From: an uncultured Clostridia bacterium
GTDB lineage: Bacteria; Bacillota; Clostridia; Christensenellales; Borkfalkiaceae
DNA: 18,790 bases
Assembly: GCA_934247855.1 (NCBI GenBank)
Contig: CAKQKA010000025.1
Location: forward strand, 1 to 18,790
Direction of reading: 5' to 3'
The notes below the pieces were generated by a model. It did not search any database and was not told where the DNA came from. It saw only the letters and a program-made list of their open reading frames with translations. A program made the translations under genes and the position numbers. This document shows, piece by piece, positions 13,831-18,790 of this stretch (position 1 is its first letter; every line of letters starts with the position of its first letter).

Positions 13831-14343
13831 ATGAAAGGTTTGAGTAAAAAACAACAAAAGGAACTGTTTGCCAAAGCAGAACTTGCCAAAAAAGAAGGAT
13901 ATCCGCTCGTTGGAGTGTTCAAAGATTTTGCCGGGAAAGAAAACCGCGCGTTCGGCAGTATCCGCAATTTTTATTATAAAAGTATAAGCGACGGCAAAGC
14001 GGGGAATATTACCGTCAAAACGCAGGAATATTTTACCGAAAGTGCCGAAAACGAACTTATAGCCTGCTTTTTGCGTGAAAGAAAGGTGTGCGGTTCTATA
14101 AGAAAAGCTGCATTTATTATGGCTTCGGGCGATCCCGTTCTTGCGCTCAGATATCAGAATAAATTCTTTAATCTGCTTAAGAAAAAGCGCGAAGCGGTTA
14201 TTAAAGAAATGAAAAAATTGCAGCTTAACGGCGAAGCTTATTACGATCCGTATGCCGATTCAAAAAAGAGCGTAATTTATAAGCATCGCAAAAGCGGCGA
14301 TGGTGTTTCGCCCGGCGAATGCGTATCGGGCGACGGTAATTAA
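13831..14343 (+). CDS. Hypothetical protein, possible helix-turn-helix DNA-binding protein
   Basis: A 170-residue, highly basic protein, starting MKGLSKKQQKELFAKAELAK. The segment YPLVGVFKDFAGKENRAFGSIRNFYYKS (24-51) has the look of a short homeodomain-like/Myb-like helix-turn-helix, in which GSIRN would be the recognition-helix start; a similar layout occurs in RsfA-type and other Clostridia proteins. A second helical, Lys/Arg-rich part (about 72-138, with RKAAFIMASGDPVLALRYQNKF) follows. The last 20 residues are glycine-rich and flexible. AGGAGG precedes the ATG, so translation should be strong. It lies upstream of the Mrp gene, which has its own promoter. DNA binding is inference from fold resemblance and charge. 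Confidence 0.65.
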   Translation: MKGLSKKQQKELFAKAELAKKEGYPLVGVFKDFAGKENRAFGSIRNFYYKSISDGKAGNITVKTQEYFTESAENELIACFLRERKVCGSIRKAAFIMASGDPVLALRYQNKFFNLLKKKREAVIKEMKKLQLNGEAYYDPYADSKKSVIYKHRKSGDGVSPGECVSGDGN

Positions 14344-14365
14344 AGCAATTTACGTTTAGTTTTCC

Positions 14366-14394
14366 TTGCGTTTTTTTCGTTAAAGTGATAGAAT
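14366..14394 (+). promoter_or_regulatory. Promoter of the Mrp-family gene
   Basis: TTGCGT (14366-14371), a 17-base spacer and TAGAAT (14389-14394). The start point would be near 14401, so the hairpin at 14411-14469 would be transcribed in the leader. Confidence 0.6.
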
Positions 14395-14410
14395 AGTCTA
14401 TGACGTAACG

Positions 14411-14469
14411 AAAAGTCGGCTTGACGTTTTATTAAAACTATCGATAATCGACTTATAGCCCGACTTTTT
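14411..14469 (+). promoter_or_regulatory. Terminator-like leader hairpin before the Mrp gene
   Basis: AAAAGTCGG (14411-14419) pairs perfectly with CCGACTTTT (14460-14468), with Ts through 14469, and the ribosome binding site follows a few bases later. Its large loop holds a CTATAAGTCGATTATCG-family copy on the minus strand. It could attenuate transcription of the downstream gene, or it may only stop read-through from upstream. Confidence 0.5.
14438..14458 (-). repeat. Dispersed CTATARGTCG repeat, copy 7, in a leader
   Basis: On the minus strand it begins CTATAAGTCGATTATCGATA. It is the only copy placed between a promoter and its start codon, inside the loop of the hairpin at 14411-14469. Confidence 0.7.
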
Positions 14470-14486
14470 GAAATAGGAGCACAAAA

Positions 14487-15302
14487 ATGAGCGAAGAATG
14501 TACTCACGATTGCAGCACATGCAAATCGGATTGTTCCGCTAAAGAGGACAATCGTTTTAAAACAAACAATTTAAGCAAAGTCAAAAAGACTATCGGCGTT
14601 TTCAGCGCGAAAGGCGGCGTTGGCAAATCGTCGGTCACGGCTATGCTCGCCGTTTTGATGAACAGGCGCGGGCATAAGACTGCCGTACTCGACGCAGACC
14701 TTACCGGTCCGTCTATTCCTAAGGCGTTCGGATTGAAAAACGGCGTAGAAGCCCAGGAAAATTTGATTTTCCCCGCGATAACCAAAAAGGGCATTGAAGT
14801 TATGAGCATCAACTTGTTGCTCGAGGACGAAGGCTCGCCGGTTATATGGCGCGGTCCCGTGCTCGGCGGCGTGATTCGTCAGTTTTACGAGGAAACCTGC
14901 TGGAACGAGGTGGACTATATGTTCGTCGATATGCCCCCGGGAACGGGCGACGTTCCGTTGACGGTATTTCAGTCTGTCCCGCTCGACGGAATAATCATCG
15001 TAACCACACCGCAGGATCTTGTGTCTATGGTGGTGGATAAAGCGATCAATATGGCAAGAATGATGAATATCAAAATTCTTGCGCTTGTGGAAAACATGGC
15101 GTATTTCTTATGCCCGAATTGCAACAGCAAGCACTATATCTTCGGCAAAGGCAACGCAAAAGAAAAGGCTGCTGCGCTCGGCGTTAGTTGTTATGAATTG
15201 CCAATAAATCCCGAACTTGCTTCGCAGGAAGATAAAGGGCTTATCGAACTTTTTGAGGGCGACGAACTCGAAAAACTCGCCGACGAACTTGAAAAAATTT
15301 AA
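14487..15302 (+). CDS. Mrp/NBP35-family iron-sulfur cluster carrier ATPase
   Basis: A 271-residue P-loop protein of the Mrp/NBP35 family, which binds a Fe-S cluster at dimer interfaces and hands it to other proteins. Cys5, Cys9, Cys12 and Cys16 form an N-terminal cluster-binding motif, as in NBP35. The deviant Walker A is KGGVGKSS (42-49), with DADLTGPSIP (69-78) and MPPGTGD (149-155) in the nucleotide site. Cys209 and Cys212 in FLCPNC are the conserved CxxC ligands of the bridging cluster. TAGGAG lies 8 bases before the ATG. It has its own promoter, a hairpin in its leader and a strong terminator after it. Two copies of TCCGATATTAA follow the stop (around 15304-15327) and have no obvious role. 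Confidence 0.92.
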   Translation: MSEECTHDCSTCKSDCSAKEDNRFKTNNLSKVKKTIGVFSAKGGVGKSSVTAMLAVLMNRRGHKTAVLDADLTGPSIPKAFGLKNGVEAQENLIFPAITKKGIEVMSINLLLEDEGSPVIWRGPVLGGVIRQFYEETCWNEVDYMFVDMPPGTGDVPLTVFQSVPLDGIIIVTTPQDLVSMVVDKAINMARMMNIKILALVENMAYFLCPNCNSKHYIFGKGNAKEKAAALGVSCYELPINPELASQEDKGLIELFEGDELEKLADELEKI

Positions 15303-15362
15303 GTCCGATATTAAATCCGATATTAAGTCGGGCAGTGCATAAAAGTATTTTAATAATAACGC

Positions 15363-15407
15363 AAAACGACCTATAAACGGTAAAAGTCCGCCTATAGGTC
15401 GTTTTTT
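15363..15407. terminator. Bidirectional terminator between mrp and ribU
   Basis: AAAACGACCTATA (15363-15375) pairs perfectly with TATAGGTCGTTTT (15393-15405), with an inner CGG/CCG pair and a T-run to 15407. It ends the plus-strand Mrp gene and, on the other strand, lies beyond the ribU stop at 15435. It is also copy 8 of the CTATAGGTCG family. Confidence 0.8.
15385..15401 (+). repeat. Dispersed CTATAGGTCG repeat, copy 8
   Basis: AGTCCGCCTATAGGTCG shares AGTCCGCCTATAGGTC with copy 3 (minus strand) and copy 10, so the conserved block extends leftwards from CTATAGG in these copies. It forms one arm of the terminator at 15363-15407. Confidence 0.65.
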
Positions 15408-15434
15408 CGACTTGTTGTTTTCTATATAAAAGCT

Positions 15435-16055
15435 TTAAAACTTTTTGAACAGCATATGCAGCTTTTTGTACAGGAAAAATGTCAGAAGGCTTGTTACCGA
15501 AGTTTTAATCACGTTGAAAAGCAGCGTCCATAAAAGCAGCGGAATCATTGCCGATTGGTCTTTTATGCCGTATGCGGGCAGCAGTAAAAACGCGTTGCAA
15601 GCTATCATGCTTACGCAAAACAGTAAACTGCCCGATACAAGCGCGACGATCGCTCCGCTTTTGTCTTTTTTCAGTTTGTAGATTATGCCCGCCGTAAGTG
15701 CGTAAAGCGTGCCGCTTATAAGGTTGGATAAATCGCCCACGAACGCCGAACTTGTGCCCCGCGCAAGCAACGTAACGCCGATTTTTACCGCGTTTACTAT
15801 CGTGCCGGATACCGGTCCGAACATAAAAGATGCGAGCAGGGTGGGAAGATCGGAAAAATTGAGTTTCAGCCACGGCGTGGCGGGGAAGATCGGAAATTCT
15901 ATCAAAAGCAGTACGCACCCCAGTGCCGAAAGCATAGCGATTTTTGCAAGGTATGCCGCAGAACGATGTGCGTTCGAGCGTATTTTTTGCTCGTTTTGCG
16001 TGTTTTCTGTTTGGTTATCGTTTGTATTGCAGTTTGCTTTTTGATTTTCGTTCAT
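15435..16055 (-). CDS. ribU: Riboflavin ECF transporter substrate-binding protein RibU
   Basis: A 206-residue membrane protein, the substrate-specific subunit (S component) for riboflavin, which pairs with the shared ECF energising module encoded elsewhere. The diagnostic segment EFPIFPATPWLKLNFSDLPTLL (53-74) and GDLSNLISG (107-115) match RibU, and about six membrane helices follow. The first 30 residues form an Asn/Gln-rich, polar extension that most RibU proteins lack or have shorter. AAGGAG precedes the ATG. The gene lies directly behind an FMN riboswitch and its terminator, the classic arrangement: when FMN is plentiful, transcription stops before the gene. Confidence 0.93.
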   Translation of the reverse strand: MNENQKANCNTNDNQTENTQNEQKIRSNAHRSAAYLAKIAMLSALGCVLLLIEFPIFPATPWLKLNFSDLPTLLASFMFGPVSGTIVNAVKIGVTLLARGTSSAFVGDLSNLISGTLYALTAGIIYKLKKDKSGAIVALVSGSLLFCVSMIACNAFLLLPAYGIKDQSAMIPLLLWTLLFNVIKTSVTSLLTFFLYKKLHMLFKKF

Positions 16056-16081
16056 AAAAACTCCTTGAGTGGGAGCGAAAA

Positions 16082-16117
16082 CACGAAAAAGTGCGTTCCG
16101 TAAAAAACGGAACGCAC
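16082..16117 (-). terminator. Expression-platform terminator of the FMN riboswitch
   Basis: GTGCGTTCCGT (16091-16101) pairs with ACGGAACGCAC (16107-16117) as an 11-base stem around five As, and on the minus strand TTTTT follows. It lies between the riboswitch and the ribU ribosome binding site. Confidence 0.85.
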
Positions 16118-16130
16118 AAAATACAATCGT

Positions 16131-16295
16131 ATTTCATTCTTTTCTCATCCGGACTGTACCCGAACAAACAAAACTTGTTCGGGGGAACCGTCGGCGCAAA
16201 AATTTCATCTGCTCGGCGAGCAAAAACTCGTTCATAGGCTTACCGCAAAAAGCGGATCACTATCGGTGTGGAATCTCACCACGCCCCAAAGAATA
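16131..16295 (-). ncRNA. FMN riboswitch (RFN element)
   Basis: On the minus strand the conserved aptamer blocks appear in order: TTTGGGGC and GGTGAGATTCC, then ACCGATAGT with a CCGC/GCGG hairpin and TAAGCCTATGA, GCCGAGCAGATGAAATT, GCGCCGACGGT, and the CAGTCCGGATGAGA block. The outer stem ATTCTTT / AAAGAAT closes the aptamer. It senses flavin mononucleotide and controls ribU through the terminator at 16082-16117. Confidence 0.95.
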
Positions 16296-16321
16296 TTATT
16301 AAATTTTTTTATGCTGAATAA

Positions 16322-17296
16322 TTACAGACATTCGCCCGCTTTGCCTGCGCAACCGAGAACGTCAACGAGTTTGTGTTTAACAAGTTCTTTGATGTTAGCT
16401 CTTGCGGGTTTAAGATATTCTCTCGGATCGAACTTTTCGGGATGATCGTTGAAGAATTTTCTGATCGTTCCGGTCATTGCAAGACGTAAGTCGGAGTCGA
16501 TGTTGATTTTGCAAACCGCAAGGCGAGCAGCTTCACGGAGTTGATCTTCGGGAACGCCTACGGCATCGGGCATTTTGCCGCCGTTTTCGTTGATCATCTT
16601 AACATATTCCTGAGGAACTGAAGAAGAACCGTGGAGAACGATGGGGAAGTTGGGCAATCTCTTGCTTACTTCTTCAAGAATGTCGAATCTGAGTGCGGGG
16701 GGAACGAGGATACCATCTGCGTTTCTGGTGCACTGTTCGGGTTTGAACTTATATGCGCCGTGAGAAGTTCCGATAGCGATAGCAAGCGAGTCAACGCCCG
16801 TTTCCTTAACGAACTGTTCAACTTCTTCGGGTCTTGTGTAAGAACCGACTGCGTGGCTTACTTCGTCTTCGATTCCGGCAAGAGTTCCGAGTTCGCCTTC
16901 AACGGTAACGCCGTATTTATGAGCGTATTCGACTACCTTTCTGGTAACTTCGATGTTTTCTTCGAAAGAGTGCCCCGAACCGTCGATCATAACGGAAGAG
17001 AAACCGCCGTCGATACAGGACTTGCAGGTTTCAAAATCGGGACCGTGGTCAAGGTGAAGAGCGATAGGAATTTCAGGACATTCGAGAACCGCTGCTTCAA
17101 CGAGTTTTACAAGGTAAGTGTGGTTAGCGTAAGCACGCGCGCCCTTGGATACCTGCAAAATAACAGGAGCTTGTTCTTCTTTGCACGCTTCGGTGATACC
17201 CTGAACGATTTCCATATTGTTTACGTTGAACGCGCCGATCGCATAGTGATTTTTATAGGCTTGTTCAAACATTTTTTTGGTTGTTACTAACGGCAT
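16322..17296 (-). CDS. fba: Class II fructose-bisphosphate aldolase
   Basis: A 324-residue zinc-dependent aldolase that splits fructose 1,6-bisphosphate into two triose phosphates in glycolysis, and the reverse in gluconeogenesis. Asp83 and His84 in HLDHG, His179 in IGTSHGAY and His222 in LHGSSS are the catalytic and metal ligands. NIDSD (265-269) is the substrate-binding loop. The length fits the class II family. GGAGG precedes the ATG, and codon use looks well adapted to high expression. The gene stands alone but ends only 26 bases before the FMN riboswitch, with no hairpin between, so read-through into the riboswitch is possible. An inverted repeat covers its -35 box. Confidence 0.95.
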   Translation of the reverse strand: MPLVTTKKMFEQAYKNHYAIGAFNVNNMEIVQGITEACKEEQAPVILQVSKGARAYANHTYLVKLVEAAVLECPEIPIALHLDHGPDFETCKSCIDGGFSSVMIDGSGHSFEENIEVTRKVVEYAHKYGVTVEGELGTLAGIEDEVSHAVGSYTRPEEVEQFVKETGVDSLAIAIGTSHGAYKFKPEQCTRNADGILVPPALRFDILEEVSKRLPNFPIVLHGSSSVPQEYVKMINENGGKMPDAVGVPEDQLREAARLAVCKINIDSDLRLAMTGTIRKFFNDHPEKFDPREYLKPARANIKELVKHKLVDVLGCAGKAGECL

Positions 17297-17335
17297 TGGT
17301 CAGTACCTCCGATAAAATATTTCTTTCACTTTCAA

Positions 17336-17364
17336 AGTATATACTATTTTTCGCGCATTTGCAA
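17336..17364 (-). promoter_or_regulatory. Promoter of fba
   Basis: On the minus strand TTGCAA (17359-17364), a 17-base spacer and TATACT (17336-17341). The start point would be near 17329, about 33 bases before the start codon. Confidence 0.7.
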
Positions 17365-17378
17365 TTTTTTTTGCAAAT
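17357..17378. promoter_or_regulatory. Inverted repeat over the fba -35 box
   Basis: ATTTGCAA (17357-17364) and TTGCAAAT (17371-17378) are perfect arms separated by TTTTTT. The element overlaps the -35 hexamer and could bind a regulator. The AT-rich setting raises the risk of coincidence. Confidence 0.4.
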
Positions 17379-17529
17379 TATATAAAAATTAATAGAAAAA
17401 ATATAATTGCGCTTTTTAACAAACTTTTTTGTATTGCGGCTTTCAATATTAAAGTTACACCGTTTACATTATTGAATAATCGGCTGCAAACGTGCCGAAA
17501 ACAGGTTGCGCGTTTTATCAAAACCCCGT

Positions 17530-17550
17530 CTATAAGTCGATTATCGGCAC
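17530..17550 (+). repeat. Dispersed CTATARGTCG repeat, copy 9
   Basis: Begins CTATAAGTCGATTATCGGCA, differing from copies 2 and 4 by one base in its first 20. A CGGC/GCCG stem with a short loop (17545-17558) overlaps its end. Confidence 0.75.
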
Positions 17551-17574
17551 TTTTGCCGTGGTCAATCGAAAAAA

Positions 17575-17615
17575 GACCTATAAACGGGCAAAAGTCCGCC
17601 TATAGGTCGATTATT
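17575..17615 (+). repeat. Dispersed CTATAGGTCG repeat, copy 10, with hairpin
   Basis: GACCTATA (17575-17582) pairs with TATAGGTC (17601-17608), with GGGCAAAAGTCC inside, and is followed by GATTATT. It joins the hairpin form of copies 3 and 8 to the GATTAT extension of copies 2, 4 and 9, showing that they belong to one family. Confidence 0.75.
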
Positions 17616-17731
17616 AGGTATTTCTTTATGGTAAAAAAACGCTGTTTGTCATATAAATTGGTGTTTTTTGATACATTATTGTTTTTTTAAAGAGGTAACA
17701 CCACGTAGCAAAATCCAATATTTAAAAACTG

Positions 17732-17760
17732 TTGACAATTTTATCGTGATATGATATCAT
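17732..17760 (+). promoter_or_regulatory. Promoter of the right-edge lipoprotein cluster
   Basis: TTGACA (17732-17737), a 17-base spacer and TATCAT (17755-17760). The -10 box lies in a 10-base palindrome ATGATATCAT (17751-17760). Confidence 0.65.
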
Positions 17761-17841
17761 GCTCATGGCAAGGTTTGTTTTTTTTACAACGAGTGATTAG
17801 AGAATATATTTTATTGGTACATTATATGAGGAGGTGTAATT

Positions 17842-17991
17842 ATGATTGGTAAATTCAGCAGGTTAATTTCAGTGCTTGGCTCGATAGTTTTTATCTTCGC
17901 CGGAGCTTGCTCGCAAATAACAGCGAGTGATATAGAGGGTTCGGGGGATATGACGGATTTAAGCGATGGAAAGGTTACTTATTTTAAATAA
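17842..17991 (+). CDS. Very small lipoprotein, 49 residues
   Basis: Not recognised. A lipoprotein signal (MIGKFSRLISVLGSIVFIFA) ends in a lipobox Ala-Gly-Ala-Cys with Cys23, leaving a mature lipopeptide of only 27 residues, SQITASDIEGSGDMTD and on, acidic and polar. AGGAGGTG lies just before the ATG, and a good promoter lies 80 bases upstream, so it is probably translated. Its base composition is closer to the left-hand genes than to the next gene. It could be the truncated front of a larger lipoprotein, or a true small surface peptide. Confidence 0.6.
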   Translation: MIGKFSRLISVLGSIVFIFAGACSQITASDIEGSGDMTDLSDGKVTYFK

Positions 17992-18034
17992 GTTTTTTAT
18001 TTCATTTTTTATTTTTCTAGGGAGGTTTGGTGAA

Positions 18035-18703
18035 ATGAATAAATTTTTATTAGGGATTTATATGTTTACTCTTTGTTTATTTGCGACATGTAGTATTGGG
18101 TGTAGTGATCATATTAATTCAGGTGATACCAATGAAAATAATCAAACAACAAACATAGTGAATCATTATGCCAATTTAGAAGATGTCTCGTTTGCCCAAT
18201 TAAATGTTATATCTATTTCGGATAAAATTTATTGTTTCACAAAACGAGCTGAAGCAAAGTATTTACTTCTTGAATGCTCTGTTGAGAAAGATTTCTATGA
18301 TAAAATTGAAAATGGTTCTACTGTGTTTTTACCAATTTCTTTAAATATTACTAAGAATAGCTATTATGAACAACAAGTTATAAGTGATTTTTTTGAAGAG
18401 CTTGACCATATCGTAGTGTATTTTATAAAAGAGCAACGATATAATGGAATGATAGATACTGATACAAACGAAATTATTACTTTTCCGTATATATCATCAC
18501 CCATTGGGTTAGCTTTATTGGACGTAATTCCTATTTATAATAATCAAGTGCGTTTTTCTAAATTAAGTTCTTTATTAAATGCTTACAATGTATCACTTTT
18601 ACAATATGAGCATTTAGAAGAATATACAAACTATATAGATGAAGGCATGACTATTGAAGAAATTTCACAAAATTTAACAAATTTAGCGAATTTAACAAAA
18701 TAG
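18035..18703 (+). CDS. AT-rich hypothetical lipoprotein, 222 residues
   Basis: Not recognised. The signal peptide ends in lipobox Ser-Ile-Gly-Cys (Cys23), followed by an Asn/Thr-rich linker (24-42) and a soluble domain with many Ile, Tyr and Glu residues, ending in repetitive NLTNLANLTK. The start at 18035 is chosen over an upstream one (17966) because AGGGAGGT precedes it and the lipoprotein signal begins there; the longer frame would overlap the 49-residue gene. The coding sequence is far richer in A and T (roughly 30% GC by eye) and uses AT-ending codons, unlike the rest of the window, which suggests recent acquisition. It lies between the small lipoprotein and a further, broken frame in the same direction, each with an AGGGAGG-type site. 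Confidence 0.75.
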   Translation: MNKFLLGIYMFTLCLFATCSIGCSDHINSGDTNENNQTTNIVNHYANLEDVSFAQLNVISISDKIYCFTKRAEAKYLLLECSVEKDFYDKIENGSTVFLPISLNITKNSYYEQQVISDFFEELDHIVVYFIKEQRYNGMIDTDTNEIITFPYISSPIGLALLDVIPIYNNQVRFSKLSSLLNAYNVSLLQYEHLEEYTNYIDEGMTIEEISQNLTNLANLTK

Positions 18704-18714
18704 GGAGGATTTTT

Positions 18715-18790
18715 ATGAAACGTATTAAAATTAAAGCTATATCTGCCTCAATGGAATAAAAGTTCTGGTAGATAAAGATGTGGATGCCTA
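18715..18790 (+). pseudogene. Partial gene at the right edge, apparently frameshifted
   Basis: AGGGAGG precedes an ATG that opens MKRIKIKAISASME and then stops at 18757-18759. In the -1 frame, NGIKVLVDKDVDA reads on to the window edge without a stop. The two halves together look like one protein start with a single base change or loss around 18745-18755. I cannot tell the family, or whether this is a real frameshift, an assembly error or two unrelated pieces. Confidence 0.35.

Larger units (their letters stand above)
17379..17731. other. Intergenic stretch with two dispersed repeats
   Basis: No gene is supported. A 72-codon frame at 17472-17690 simply runs through both repeat copies and lacks a ribosome binding site. 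The notable content is repeat copies 9 and 10 at 17530-17615. Confidence 0.6.

Noticed and set aside
16631..17290. Plus-strand frame of 219 codons opposite fba
   Set aside because: Shadow of a strongly biased glycolytic gene; no family resemblance.
17472..17690. Open frame of 72 codons
   Set aside because: It passes straight through two dispersed repeat copies and has no ribosome binding site.

Overview
The window looks like a chromosomal segment of a Gram-positive bacterium of the class Clostridia (Bacillota). The evidence is strong AGGAGG-type ribosome binding sites, sigma-A-like promoters (TTGACA/TATAAT), lipoprotein signal peptides, a Veg protein, a DUF1836 regulator and an ECF riboflavin transporter under an FMN riboswitch. 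I cannot name the genus. Most genes are moderate in GC; the right edge (from about 17.7 kb) is clearly more AT-rich and looks acquired or foreign.

Layout. 1-178: nothing I can assign. 302-1882 (-): secreted 5'-nucleotidase-family lipoprotein. 2066-4634 (+): three-gene efflux operon (TetR regulator, ABC ATPase, ABC permease) with an operator lying on its own promoter. 4720-4965 (+): Veg. 5057-5296 (-): small membrane protein. 5475-8223 (-): flotillin, NfeD-like membrane protein and DUF1836 regulator. 8294-9228: no gene, but a mosaic of composite palindromic repeats. 9327-10636: two convergent hypothetical lipoproteins. 10843-11958 (+): M29 aminopeptidase. 12226-12741 (+): double zinc-ribbon protein with an extremely acidic tail. 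12811-13722 (-): unknown protein. 13831-14343 (+): unknown, possibly DNA-binding protein. 14487-15302 (+): Mrp/NBP35 Fe-S carrier. 15435-16295 (-): RibU with FMN riboswitch. 16322-17296 (-): class II fructose-bisphosphate aldolase. 17732 to the right edge (+): AT-rich cluster of small lipoproteins.

Most of the genes are ordinary housekeeping or accessory functions. The most distinctive signal is a short dispersed sequence, CTATARGTCGATTATCGG and variants, found about ten times in 18.8 kb. It usually lies in or next to hairpins and terminators. At several copies the outer stem differs in sequence but is still paired, which suggests a structured RNA element. One copy lies in the leader of the Fe-S carrier gene, and one lies inside a coding sequence. 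I see no defence island, CRISPR array, transposase, rRNA or tRNA in the window.
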